From NCBI GenBank assembly GCA_963826695.1, contig CAWGXZ010000001.1, positions 372,001 to 436,000 of the forward strand: a stretch of 64,000 nucleotides of DNA. The letters run 5' to 3'. The stretch comes from CAWGXZ01 sp963826695. Lineage in GTDB: Bacteria > Pseudomonadota > Gammaproteobacteria > Burkholderiales > Burkholderiaceae_C. The position numbers were made by a program, and so were the translations under genes. Of this stretch, positions 1 to 10,525 are shown one piece after another (within the stretch, counting starts at the first letter, position 1; each line of letters opens with the position of its first letter). Under the pieces are notes generated by a model. That model was not told where the DNA came from and ran no database searches. It worked only from the letters and a program-made list of their open reading frames with translations.

Positions 1-137
1 GCACCGGTGGCCGACGCGATGCGGTGCACATGGCGCGGCGGCACCTCGCAGCCGGCGATGAAAAGCATGCGCAGCGCCTCGATCAGCGCCGGGAAAGCCA
101 GGTGGCGCCGGGTGGTGGCGGTGTCGATGATGCGCAT
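1..137 (-). CDS. Ornithine cyclodeaminase family protein, N-terminal fragment
   Basis: Only the first 45 codons are in the window; the rest lies to the left. The start ATG (complement of 135-137) gives a protein beginning MRIIDTATTRRHLAFPALIE, followed by a CEVPPRHVHRI stretch. This matches the conserved N-terminus of the ornithine cyclodeaminase / mu-crystallin family, NAD(P)H-dependent enzymes acting on amino acids or cyclic imines (for example delta-1-pyrroline-2-carboxylate reductase). The substrate cannot be told from this fragment. It is transcribed divergently from the TIR gene, with about 200 bp between them. Confidence 0.7.
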   Translation of the reverse strand, partial: MRIIDTATTRRHLAFPALIEALRMLFIAGCEVPPRHVHRIASATG

Positions 138-346
138 GGACGGCCTTTTAGCCGATCGAAGCCGCCCTTTGGAAGCACCCGTGCGCGGCCGCCCTTCGCC
201 GATGCGAGCCGGCGGCGGCCGACGCCGAGTCCGTGCATGCACTGCGGGACTGGCGGTCGGCGGTCGGCTCCGCTAAGGTCGGCCCGGTCGATCCATCGCA
301 CCGTTCAACCGGGACGAGGGGCGGTCGCCAGGCAGGGAGATCTGCG

Positions 347-1591
347 ATGCGTGCCATTTTCATCAGCTACCGTCGGCAGGACGCCGAGGGTCAGGCGGGG
401 CGCCTCTTCGACGACCTCGTCGAGCGATTCGGCGCCGAAGCGGTGTTCATGGACGTCGCGGCGATCGAGCCGGGCCGTGACTTCCGGCGAGCCATCGAGC
501 AGCACGTCGGCTCGTGCGGCGTGCTGCTGGCGGTCATGGGCCGTGAATGGATCGGCGCCCGGAACGAGGCCGGTGACCGGCGTCTCGACGATCCGCTCGA
601 CTTCGTCCGCCTCGAAACGGCGTCGGCGCTGAAGCGCGACATTCCGGTGATTCCGGTGCTGGTCCAGGGGGCGCGGATGCCACGCCCCGACCAGTTGCCC
701 GGCGACCTGGTCGAACTGGCCTACCGCAACGGCGTCGAGCTGACGCATGCCCGCTGGGAGTCCGATGTCGGGGTGTTGTGCAAGGCGCTGGCCGCGCACG
801 TCCAGCCGCAGGCCCCCGTGACGCCGCAGCCGGCTGCGGCGGTCGACAAGCCAGGCGCGGCGCAAGGCACGAATGCCGCGCCGCCGGCAGCGAAACGGTG
901 GCGGATGCCGGCTGCGCTGCTGGCAGGTGTCGTCGTGGCGGCGACCGGCGTCGGCGTCTACTTCGCGTCCGGGAGCCGGCACGAGGAGGCCGCAGCGGAT
1001 CAGCAGGCGGCAGCCGAACAGGCACAGCCCGACGAAGCCGAAACCGCGCAACCCGCGGCTTCGCAAGCGGCGGACGACCCGCGCGTTGCCGAAGAACGTG
1101 CACGCCGTCTCGAGAGCGAGCGCGTTGCTGCCGAAACGAAGGCCGAGAGCGATCGGCAAGCCCGGGCAGAAGAGGAGGAAAAGGCCCGGGCCGCCCGGCT
1201 CGCCAGCACGCGTGCGGAGAACGAGCGCAGCGCCGAAGCCGAGAACGAGCGCCGGCGCGCTGCCGAGATGCGCCGCGCCGAAGAACGCGCCCGCCTGGCC
1301 GCCCGAGCCGCCGCAGCGCGCTGGACGAGCCGGACCTTCGAGGCGCCGAACGGCGGTCTGCTGGCGTACACCGTGATGCCCGACGGCAACCCGGCGTGCG
1401 CGTCCTACGACGGGACGGCTTGCCTTTGGGGTGTCGCGCCCGACAAGCTCGATCTGCAGCGTCTGCAGCCGCTCGCCTGCGGCGAGGCGCACCGAAGGCG
1501 CTGGAACAGCACCGGGTACGACGATCCGAAGCACTGGTGCAGCCTGGTCAGGAATGAACTCGCCGCACGACGCGGCAGGGGCGGTGGCTAG
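347..1591 (+). CDS. TIR-domain transmembrane protein with coiled coil and Cys-containing C-terminal domain
   Basis: The product is 414 residues. Residues 1-150 form a TIR domain: FISYRRQD at the start, a FMDV strand, and FVRLETA, where Glu90 sits at the position of the catalytic glutamate of NAD-hydrolysing TIR proteins. A Pro/Ala linker leads to one membrane helix (about 188-207), then a charged Ala/Glu/Arg coiled coil (about 245-325). The last 85 residues contain several Cys and Trp (CASYDGTACLWG, HWCSLV). The ATG at 347 was chosen over an upstream in-frame start at 233 because GGGAGA lies just before it and the TIR fold starts there. With one helix, the TIR would be cytosolic and the C-terminal domain periplasmic. 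This is inference. A signalling or defence role is possible but nothing nearby proves it. Confidence 0.85.
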   Translation: MRAIFISYRRQDAEGQAGRLFDDLVERFGAEAVFMDVAAIEPGRDFRRAIEQHVGSCGVLLAVMGREWIGARNEAGDRRLDDPLDFVRLETASALKRDIPVIPVLVQGARMPRPDQLPGDLVELAYRNGVELTHARWESDVGVLCKALAAHVQPQAPVTPQPAAAVDKPGAAQGTNAAPPAAKRWRMPAALLAGVVVAATGVGVYFASGSRHEEAAADQQAAAEQAQPDEAETAQPAASQAADDPRVAEERARRLESERVAAETKAESDRQARAEEEEKARAARLASTRAENERSAEAENERRRAAEMRRAEERARLAARAAAARWTSRTFEAPNGGLLAYTVMPDGNPACASYDGTACLWGVAPDKLDLQRLQPLACGEAHRRRWNSTGYDDPKHWCSLVRNELAARRGRGGG

Positions 1592-1680
1592 GAGCCGCGC
1601 TTCGGCTCCGCCCGGCGCCAGGTCCGCACCCCTGACCGCAGCGCCGGGGCGCCGCCCGGCCAACGCGAGCCCGCCGCGCG

Positions 1681-2802
1681 TCAGCCCGGCCGAGCCGAAC
1701 CGCTCGAGCGGGCGCGCTGCAACAGCATCGCATCGCCATAGCTGAAGAAGCGGTAGCGCTGGGCAACGGCGTGGCGGTAGAGCGCCAGCGCCTCGGCATG
1801 GCCGGTGAAGGCGCTGACCAGCATCAGCAACGTGCTTTTCGGCAGGTGGAAGTTGGTCAGCAGCAGGTCGACCACGCGGAACTCGAAGCCCGGCGTGATG
1901 AAGATGTCGGTGTCGCGGCTGCCGGCCTGCAGGCCGCCGCCGAGCGCTGCCGATTCGAGTGCGCGCAGCGTCGTCGTGCCGACCGCGAGCACCCGCCCGC
2001 CCGCCGCCTGGGTGCTGGCGACCGCATCGACCGTCGCCTGCGGCACGTCGAACCATTCGCTGTGCATGCGGTGGTCGGCGATGCGCTCGCAGCGCACCGG
2101 CTGGAAGGTGCCGGCGCCGACGTGCAGCGTGATGCGCGCGCTGGCCACGCCGGCATCGGCCAGCGCCGCCAGCAGCGCTTCGTCGAAGTGCAGCGCCGCG
2201 GTCGGGGCGGCGACGGCGCCGGGCTTGTCGGCGAAGACGGTCTGGTAGCGGCGCTCGTCCTCGGCGCTGTCGGCGTGGCGGATGTAGGGCGGCAGCGGCA
2301 CATGGCCGAAGCGTTCGAGCAGATCGAGCGGCGCCTGCGGAAAGCGCAGGTGGTAGAGCGACGCATCCGGCGGCGGCCCCTGCGCCGGCGCCGGCCCGCC
2401 GCGGCCGAGCACCTCGGCCTCGAAGGCAGCGGCACCGTCGGCGCTGGCGAAGCGCAGCCGGCTGCCGGGCCGCGGCGACTTGCTCGCGCGCAGCTGCGCC
2501 AGCACCTCGTCGCCCGGCAAGACCCGCTCGACCAGCGCCTCGACCGCACCGCCGCTCGCCTTGCTGCCGAGCAGCCGGGCCTTGATGACCCGGGTGTCGT
2601 TGAAGACGAGCAGGTCGCCCGCGCGCAGCAGCGCCGGCAGTTCGCGGAAGGCGCGGTCGACCGGCGCGCCGGCGCGGCCATCGAGCAGCCGCGAGCCGCT
2701 GCGCTCGGCCGCCGGATGCTGGGCAATCAGCTCGGCCGGCAACTCGAAGTCGAAGTCGCCGAGGGTCAGGGTGCTGGCGACGCCAGGGGATCGATCGGAC
2801 AT
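1681..2802 (-). CDS. queA: S-adenosylmethionine:tRNA ribosyltransferase-isomerase
   Basis: QueA transfers and isomerises the ribosyl moiety of S-adenosylmethionine onto 7-aminomethyl-7-deazaguanine in tRNA, giving epoxyqueuosine at the wobble base of GUN anticodons. The 373-residue product is collinear with the family: an N-terminal DFDFELPAELIAQ motif, LVFNDTRVIKARL, HVGAGTFQPVR and a C-terminal FHLPKSTLLMLV block. A TTG lies two codons upstream of the chosen ATG. No tgt or other queuosine gene is in the window. The gene is convergent with the TIR gene. Confidence 0.95.
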   Translation of the reverse strand: MSDRSPGVASTLTLGDFDFELPAELIAQHPAAERSGSRLLDGRAGAPVDRAFRELPALLRAGDLLVFNDTRVIKARLLGSKASGGAVEALVERVLPGDEVLAQLRASKSPRPGSRLRFASADGAAAFEAEVLGRGGPAPAQGPPPDASLYHLRFPQAPLDLLERFGHVPLPPYIRHADSAEDERRYQTVFADKPGAVAAPTAALHFDEALLAALADAGVASARITLHVGAGTFQPVRCERIADHRMHSEWFDVPQATVDAVASTQAAGGRVLAVGTTTLRALESAALGGGLQAGSRDTDIFITPGFEFRVVDLLLTNFHLPKSTLLMLVSAFTGHAEALALYRHAVAQRYRFFSYGDAMLLQRARSSGSARPG

Positions 2803-2862
2803 CGGCAATGGCCCGCGGGCCGGGGGAATCGGGCGCGGATTTTCTCCCGCCCGCGCCCCACC

Positions 2863-3066
2863 AAGAAGGTTTGAAGGAAACCGTATGCACTGCGCCCGGA
2901 CGCGGGACAGTCCCTGCGGACTGGCACGCGCCTGGCGCAGGCTCCGGCGCCTGCAAGCGCCGGAGCATCGGTCCGAGGTCGCATCGAGGAGCGCAGCCGG
3001 ACACGGCGTCCGGCGAGCACCGCAGATGCGAGATCGGGCCGCGCAGCAGGCTTGTTCACACCTTCT

Positions 3067-3067
<1 letters not shown>
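2863..3067. repeat. Short mobile-type repeat with near-palindromic ends
   Basis: The 264 bp between queA and the kinase stop codon hold no gene. The segment is bounded by AAGAAGGTTTGAA (2863-2875) and TTCACACCTTCTT (3055-3067), inverted copies differing at one base. Inside is a 10-bp perfect stem (2941-2950 with 2957-2966, six-base loop). Both end sequences, with neighbouring bases such as TACGGTTTC and CCTGCTGCGC, recur without the roughly 140-bp interior at 23317-23360. This suggests a family of small REP/MITE-like elements sitting at gene 3' ends. Confidence 0.5.
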
Positions 3068-5322
<2,255 letters not shown>

Positions 5323-5328
5323 TCGATG

Positions 5329-5333
5329 CCTCC
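5329..5333 (-). promoter_or_regulatory. Shine-Dalgarno site fixing the TTG start of the hybrid kinase
   Basis: On the minus strand the sequence GGAGGCATCGATTG places a perfect GGAGG six bases before the TTG at 5322. Longer in-frame starts would run into the divergent recG coding region, and no ATG or GTG lies nearby in frame. Confidence 0.6.
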
Positions 5334-5398
5334 GCGGGCCGGCGGCGCGGCCCAGTGGCGGCGAGGATAGCCGCCGTGCGGCGCGGCAGAATCGGCCG

Positions 5399-7510
5399 AT
5401 GCCGCCGCCCCCCGACCGCGCCGCCGCCGAGCCGGCCGCCGCAGCCAAGTCGGGCCCGCAGCGCGCCCTGGAAAAGCTCGGGCTGCGCCGCGACATCGAC
5501 CTGGCGCTGCACCTGCCGCTGCGCTGGGACGACGAAACCCGGCTGACGCCGATTGCCGCGCTGCGCGGCGGCGAAACCGCGCAGGTCGAGGGCGTCGTGC
5601 GCAGCGCGCAGGTCGAACTGCGGCCGCGCCGGCAGCTGGTCGTGCAGCTGGCCGATGCCAGCGGCGAGCTGGTGCTGCGCTTCCTGCATTTCTACGGCTC
5701 GCAGCAGAAGGCGCTTGCCAGCGGCCAGCGCATCCGCGCGCGCGGTGAAGCGCGCGTCGGCTTCTTCGGCGTCGAGATGGTGCATCCGACCTTCCGCAGC
5801 GTCGCCGCCGGCGAGGCGCTGCCGCAGGCGCTGACCCCCGTCTACCCGACCAGTGCCGCGTTGCCGCAGGCCTACCTGCGCAAGGCGGTGGCGGCGGCGC
5901 TGAAGCGCGCCGACCTGGTCGAGTGCGTTCCCGCGGCGCTGCTGCCGGCCGGCCTGCCTTCGCTGCGCGACGCGCTGCTGTGGCTGCACCGGCCGCCGGC
6001 CGGCACGCCGCCCGATGCGCTGGAGGACCGCCGGCAACCCGCCTGGCGGCGGCTGCAGTTCGAGGAGCTGCTGGCGCAGCAGCTGTCGCAGCGCCAGGCA
6101 CGGCTCGAGCGCCAGCAGCAGCGCGCGCCGCGTCTGCCGCCGCAGGCGGGCGGGCTGCACGAGCGGCTGCTGGCCGCTTTGCCTTTTGCGCTGACCGCGG
6201 CGCAGCGCCGCGTGGTCGACGAGATCGCCGCCGACCTGCTGCGGCCGGCTCCGGACGACGCCGACGCGGTGCTCGCGGTGCCGATGCACCGGTTGCTGCA
6301 GGGCGACGTCGGCTCCGGAAAGACGGTTGTCGCGGCGCTGGCCGCGGCGGTCGCCATCGGCGCCGGCTGGCAGTGCGCGCTGATGGCGCCGACCGAGATC
6401 GTCGCCGAGCAGCATTTCCGCAAGCTGGTCGACTGGCTGGCGCCGCTCGGCGTGACCACCGCCTGGCTGACCGGCAGCCGCAAGGGCAAGGGCCGGCGCG
6501 AGATGCTGGCGCAGGTGGCCTCGGGCGAGGCGATGCTCGTCGTCGGCACGCACGCCGTGATCCAGCGCGACGTGCATTTCGCCCGGCTCGGGCTGGCGGT
6601 GATCGACGAGCAGCACCGCTTCGGCGTCGAGCAGCGCCTGGCGCTGCGCAGCAAGCTGGCCGAAGCCGGCGCCGAAAGCGCCGCCGGCGAGCCGCACCTG
6701 CTGATGATGAGCGCGACGCCGATTCCGCGCACGCTGGCGATGACGCTCTTTGCCGACCTCGACATCAGCACCCTCGACGAGCTGCCGCCGGGGCGCACGC
6801 CGATCGTCACCAAGGTCTTTGCCGACGACAAGCGCGACGCGGTGATCGCCCGCATCGGCGACGAGATCGCCGCCGGCCGGCAGGTCTACTGGGTCTGCCC
6901 GCTGATCGAGGAAAGCGAGCACCTCGACCTGCAGAACGCCACCGCGACGCACCGCCAGCTGTGCGAGGCGCTGCCCGGGCGCCCGATCGGCCTGCTGCAC
7001 GGCCGCATGCCGGCAGCAGAAAAGGCGGCGGCGATGGCGCTGTTCACCGCCGGCGAGATGGCGGTTCTGGTCAGCACGACGGTGATCGAGGTCGGCGTCG
7101 ACGTGGCCAACGCCAGCCTGATGGTCGTCGAGCATGCCGAGCGTTTCGGCCTGAGCCAGCTGCACCAGCTGCGCGGGCGCGTGGGGCGCGGGGCGGCGGC
7201 GAGCGTGTGCGTGCTGCTCTACAGCGGGCCGCTCGGGGCGACTGCGAAGGCGCGGCTGAAGGCGATGGTCGAGACCGGCGACGGCTTCGAGATCGCGCGG
7301 CGCGACCTGGAGATTCGCGGGCCGGGCGAGTTTCTCGGCGCGCGGCAGTCGGGGGCGGGGCTGCTGCGGTTTGCCGATCCGTTGCAGGACGACGGGCTGC
7401 TCGACGTTGCGCGGGGCGCTGCGGAGGCGATGCTGGAGGGGCATCCGCAGGGGGTGGTGCGCCACCTGGCGCGGTGGCAGGGCGTCCGCGCCGAATATCT
7501 GAACGCTTGA
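5399..7510 (+). CDS. recG: ATP-dependent DNA helicase RecG
   Basis: RecG remodels stalled replication forks and branch-migrates Holliday junctions. The 703-residue length is normal. An N-terminal wedge/OB region precedes the superfamily-2 motor. Motif I is GDVGSGKT (residues 302-309), motif II is DEQH (403-406) followed by RFGVEQR, motif III is SATPIPRT, and motif VI lies in QLRGRVGRG. The C-terminal segment carries IRGPGEFLGARQSG. The start is the ATG at 5399; only 76 bp separate it from the divergent kinase start. Confidence 0.97.
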   Translation: MPPPPDRAAAEPAAAAKSGPQRALEKLGLRRDIDLALHLPLRWDDETRLTPIAALRGGETAQVEGVVRSAQVELRPRRQLVVQLADASGELVLRFLHFYGSQQKALASGQRIRARGEARVGFFGVEMVHPTFRSVAAGEALPQALTPVYPTSAALPQAYLRKAVAAALKRADLVECVPAALLPAGLPSLRDALLWLHRPPAGTPPDALEDRRQPAWRRLQFEELLAQQLSQRQARLERQQQRAPRLPPQAGGLHERLLAALPFALTAAQRRVVDEIAADLLRPAPDDADAVLAVPMHRLLQGDVGSGKTVVAALAAAVAIGAGWQCALMAPTEIVAEQHFRKLVDWLAPLGVTTAWLTGSRKGKGRREMLAQVASGEAMLVVGTHAVIQRDVHFARLGLAVIDEQHRFGVEQRLALRSKLAEAGAESAAGEPHLLMMSATPIPRTLAMTLFADLDISTLDELPPGRTPIVTKVFADDKRDAVIARIGDEIAAGRQVYWVCPLIEESEHLDLQNATATHRQLCEALPGRPIGLLHGRMPAAEKAAAMALFTAGEMAVLVSTTVIEVGVDVANASLMVVEHAERFGLSQLHQLRGRVGRGAAASVCVLLYSGPLGATAKARLKAMVETGDGFEIARRDLEIRGPGEFLGARQSGAGLLRFADPLQDDGLLDVARGAAEAMLEGHPQGVVRHLARWQGVRAEYLNA

Positions 7511-7514
7511 TTCA

Positions 7515-8040
7515 GCGGTTTTGTTCGTGCCTTACACGCTGGGTACTGGCGAGTTTGCGTTGGGACGCGCCGGGTGTCCGCCCCGGCGGGCGGGTAACTT
7601 TCTTCTGTCGGGGCCAGAAGAAAGTCACCAAAGAAGAGGCCCTGAATACACATCTGGCCGTCACGCTTCGGCGGCAGGTGATACGCCATCCGCGGTGGCG
7701 CGAGAACGTCCACCACGTGCCGCGAAGGCCAATCACAGTAGTTCTTCCAAAACCATTGAGCCAGCCTGCTTGCCGTCAGTGGCTTGCAGGCTGAGGTCAA
7801 GGTGGCAAAGCAGTGCTGCGCGGTTGGCATGGGCGGCTCGCCGAGGAAGTTCTCGCGCCACCAGGGCTTGCGTACCTCCTGCAGCCGAAGCGCTGCGGCC
7901 AAATGTGTATTCAGGCCCTCTTCTTTGGTGACTTTCTTCTGGGCCTGACAGAAGAAAGTTACCCGCCCGCCGGGGCGGAATCCCGGCGCGTCAGATCGCA
8001 AGCTCGCCAGCGCTCATCGCGTAAGGCACAAAACAGCCGC
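7515..8040. repeat. Long imperfect inverted repeat between recG and oxyR
   Basis: This 603-bp gap holds no credible gene. Roughly 195-bp arms (about 7515-7712 and 7848-8040) are inverted copies of each other at high identity, separated by about 135 bp. Shared blocks include the cgggcgggtaactttcttct segment, AAAGTCACCAAAGAAGAG and the CGCGAGAAC inner end. Each arm also contains its own 11-bp perfect hairpin, ACTTTCTTCTG paired with CAGAAGAAAGT. Short open frames across the arms (VTFF, KKVTKE) are a by-product of the repeat. It looks like a chromosomal repeat family or a non-autonomous element; no transposase is present. Confidence 0.8.
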
Positions 8041-8113
8041 CCCACCCGCGCTAGGATGCCCCCCTCGGCCCCCCCCGCACGCCCGTGCCGGCACGACGGC
8101 CACCCCCCGCCCC

Positions 8114-9034
8114 ATGACTCTCACCGAGCTCCGCTACATCGTCGCCGTCGCCCGCGAGCGGCATTTCGGCCGCGCTGCCGACGCCTGCTTCGTCTCGCAG
8201 CCGACGCTCAGCGTGGCGATCAAGAAGCTCGAGGAAGAGCTCGACGTCAAGCTGTTCGAGCGCGGCAGCGGCGAGGTCAGCACCACGCCGCTCGGCGAGG
8301 AGATCGTCCGCCAGGCGCATGCGGTGCTCGAGCAGACCGCCGTCATCAAGGAAATCGCCAGGCGCGGCAAGGACCCGCTGGCCGGCCCGCTGCGCGTCGG
8401 CGTCATCCATACCATCGGCCCGTACCTGCTGCCGGCCCTGGTGCGCGAGGCGATCGCCACCGTGCCGCAGATGCCGCTGATGCTGCAGGAGCACCTCACC
8501 GCCCGGCTGCTGGAGATGCTGCGCAGCAACGAGATCGACTGCGCCATCCTGGCCGAGCCCTTCCCCGACCAGGGGCTGGCGATCGCGCCGCTCTACGACG
8601 AGCCCTTCGTCGTCGCGCTGCCGAGCAAGCATCCGCTGGCAACGCGCGAGCGCATCGCCGCCGAGGAGCTGAAGCGCGAGACCATGCTGCTGCTCGGCAC
8701 CGGCCACTGCTTTCGCGACCATGTGCTCGAGGTCTGCCCCGAGTACGCGCGCTTTTCGAGCCACGCCGAAGGCATGGGCAAGAGCTTCGAAGGCTCGTCG
8801 CTCGAAACCATCCGCTACATGGTCGCCGCGGGCATGGGGCTGACCGTGCTGCCGCAACTCGGCGTGCCGAGCGAGCCGCAGCCGCATGTGCGCTACGTGC
8901 CCTTCGAGGAGCCGGTGCCGACGCGCCGGGTGGTGCTCGCCTGGCGGCGCACGTTCACCCGCTACGAGGCCATCGCGGCGCTGCGCAACGCCGTCTATGC
9001 GTGCGGGTTGGCCGGGGTGACGCTGCTGACGTAG
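8114..9034 (+). CDS. oxyR: Hydrogen peroxide-responsive LysR-type regulator OxyR
   Basis: OxyR activates peroxide-defence genes after an intramolecular disulfide forms. The 306-residue product has the LysR helix-turn-helix in residues 1-60 (HFGRAADACFVSQPTLSVAI). In the effector domain, GTGHCF and EVCPEY place the peroxidatic and resolving cysteines at residues 199 and 208, the same numbers as in E. coli OxyR. A dps gene lies 5.7 kb downstream and could be a target, though no operator was resolved. The ATG at 8114 begins the canonical MTLTELRYIVAVA N-terminus. Confidence 0.95.
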   Translation: MTLTELRYIVAVARERHFGRAADACFVSQPTLSVAIKKLEEELDVKLFERGSGEVSTTPLGEEIVRQAHAVLEQTAVIKEIARRGKDPLAGPLRVGVIHTIGPYLLPALVREAIATVPQMPLMLQEHLTARLLEMLRSNEIDCAILAEPFPDQGLAIAPLYDEPFVVALPSKHPLATRERIAAEELKRETMLLLGTGHCFRDHVLEVCPEYARFSSHAEGMGKSFEGSSLETIRYMVAAGMGLTVLPQLGVPSEPQPHVRYVPFEEPVPTRRVVLAWRRTFTRYEAIAALRNAVYACGLAGVTLLT

Positions 9035-9086
9035 GTGCGTCGGGCGGACCGATCGGTACGTCCCGCAAGCCCGCAAAACGCCTCAC

Positions 9087-9846
9087 TCAGATCGCGTCGA
9101 GCGGGCTGCGCACCCCGCGGCCGCCCCGGTTGTCGAGCACGTGCGTGTAGATCATCGTCGTCCTGACGTCGGCGTGGCCGAGCAGCTCCTGCACCGTGCG
9201 GATGTCGCAGCCCGCCTGCAGCAGGTGCGTCGCGAACGAATGGCGCAGCACGTGCGGCGAACACGGCTTGTCGATACCCGCGCCGCGCGGGCGGCCATGC
9301 CGATCGCGCGCTGGATACCCTGCTCCTGCAGGTGGTGGCGCCGCACCGCGCCGGAGCGTGGATCGGTCGAAAGCACCGGGCTCGGAAAGACCCACTGCCA
9401 ACCCCACGACCGCGCCGCGGTGGGGTACTTGACGGCGAGCGCGTCGGGCAGCCACACCGCGCCGCCGCCCGAGCGCAGGTCGGCGTCGTGCAACGCCTTG
9501 GCATGCGCCAGCTGCGCCTGCAAGGGAAGCACCAGGTTCTCCGGAAAGACGGTCACCCGGTCCTTGCCGCCCTTGCCTTCGCGCACGATCAGTTCACGCC
9601 TCTCGAACTCGACATCCTTCACGCGCAGGCGCAGACCCTCGAGCAGCCGCATGCCAGTTCCATAAAGCAGCGAAGACACGAGCCCGGCGCTGCCGTTCAG
9701 CTCATGAAGCAGCGCGCGGACTTCCGATGGCGTCAGCACGACCGGCAGCCTGCGCGCAGTGCGGGCGGTCACCACCTCGTCGAGCCACGGCAGCTCGATC
9801 TTCAATACCTGGCTGTATAGAAACAGCAGCGCAGCCAACGTTAGGC
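9087..9846 (-). pseudogene. intI: Integron integrase, frameshifted and missing its N-terminus
   Basis: The sequence is a tyrosine recombinase of the integron-integrase type. It has LLFLYSQVL, LPWLDEVV, LLYGTGMRLLEGLRLRVKDV (box I Arg), the integron-specific patch (WGWQWVFPS, DPRSGAVRRHHL), then in another frame HVLRHSFATHLLQAG, LLGHADVRTTMIYTHV with the nucleophilic Tyr. The frame changes near 9287-9295, where a 2-base gain (or 1-base loss) in a CG-rich run breaks the gene. Homology stops at about 9846, so roughly the first 75-90 residues are absent. The missing part would have overlapped the low-GC operon that follows. The gene is very probably dead. Confidence 0.88.
9840..9846 (+). other. 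Possible integron recombination core site (GTTAGGC)
   Basis: GTTAGGC fits the GTTRRRY core of integron attC sites, and on the other strand GCCTAAC fits RYYYAAC. It falls where integrase homology ends and the low-GC sequence begins. This is what insertion or deletion at a secondary site by an integron integrase would leave. A full attC stem was not found, so chance is not excluded. Confidence 0.35.
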
Positions 9847-9946
9847 GTCTAAACATGCACGGGTCCGTCCCGCGGCCGAAGAAGCGGCTTCTAGCTTCTA
9901 CTACACGTAAACTTGACCCCAAGACGTCCTCTGCCAACATGGCAGC

Positions 9947-10525
9947 ATGAACCCCAAGACTGATATTGACTTCGCTTGCTTGGTGCAAATCTGCCAGCGA
10001 GAGTTTGCAGCCAAGAACGCTGAGTACGGCCCCACGTGGTTATTGCTTCGCCCTCTATCCTTGATAGATCACATTCTCATCAAGGCTATCCGAGTCCGGA
10101 CGCTTGAACAGCCAAATCATGTTCAGCAGATCGACGACGGTGCCAAGCTAGAACTCCTTGGTATCGCAAATTACTGCGCCATGGGTGTTGCGCATGCTCT
10201 GCTTGGGAAGACCTTCTCTAGCGTAGCCTTGAGTCCTGCTATCGATCTCGACTCAATCGATTCAGAGATCCTGAAATCAGGAATATCTTTGGCGTTCGAT
10301 CGCGCTCACCAACTAATGATTCGGAAGAACTCCGACTATGGCGAGGCCTGGAGAATAATGGAACCGGAATCTATCACAGACGAGATCATCCTTAGAGTGC
10401 ATCGAATGAAGAAAATTGCAAGGCGAGCCGGGAACTCGTCATTTGCGCCTCTGAAAGAACAGATGCTTGACACTCTTAATTATGCGCTATTTGCGGTAAT
10501 GCGTCGTTCCGACATCCAATCATGA
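9947..10525 (+). CDS. Protein with two tandem DUF1599-like domains
   Basis: The 192-residue product contains two copies of one module. The first (about 7-80) has NAEYGPTW, LIDHILIKAIRVRTLE and LLGIANY. The second (about 100-185) has NSDYGEAW, ITDEIILRVHRMKKI and MLDTLNY. This pattern matches DUF1599, which Pfam, as I recall, also calls nucleotide-modification-associated domain 1. Known relatives are often tandem and uncharacterised. Hand counts of two lines give about 50% G+C, against 70% in a line of oxyR, so the gene is probably foreign. The stop overlaps the next start in ATGA, so the first two genes are translationally coupled. Confidence 0.7.
   Translation: MNPKTDIDFACLVQICQREFAAKNAEYGPTWLLLRPLSLIDHILIKAIRVRTLEQPNHVQQIDDGAKLELLGIANYCAMGVAHALLGKTFSSVALSPAIDLDSIDSEILKSGISLAFDRAHQLMIRKNSDYGEAWRIMEPESITDEIILRVHRMKKIARRAGNSSFAPLKEQMLDTLNYALFAVMRRSDIQS

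Noticed and set aside
1591..1610. GGAGCCG/CGGCTCC hairpin between the TIR gene and queA as a terminator
   Set aside because: The stem is only seven base pairs and no T tract follows on either strand.
305..3004. An 899-residue minus-strand frame across the TIR and queA genes
   Set aside because: It overlaps two strongly supported genes and has low-complexity Arg/Ala sequence with no recognisable domain.
7521..8001. Short proteins with VTFF and KKVTKE motifs in the recG-oxyR gap
   Set aside because: They arise from the inverted repeat arms on both strands, lack ribosome-binding sites and are not gene-like in codon use.
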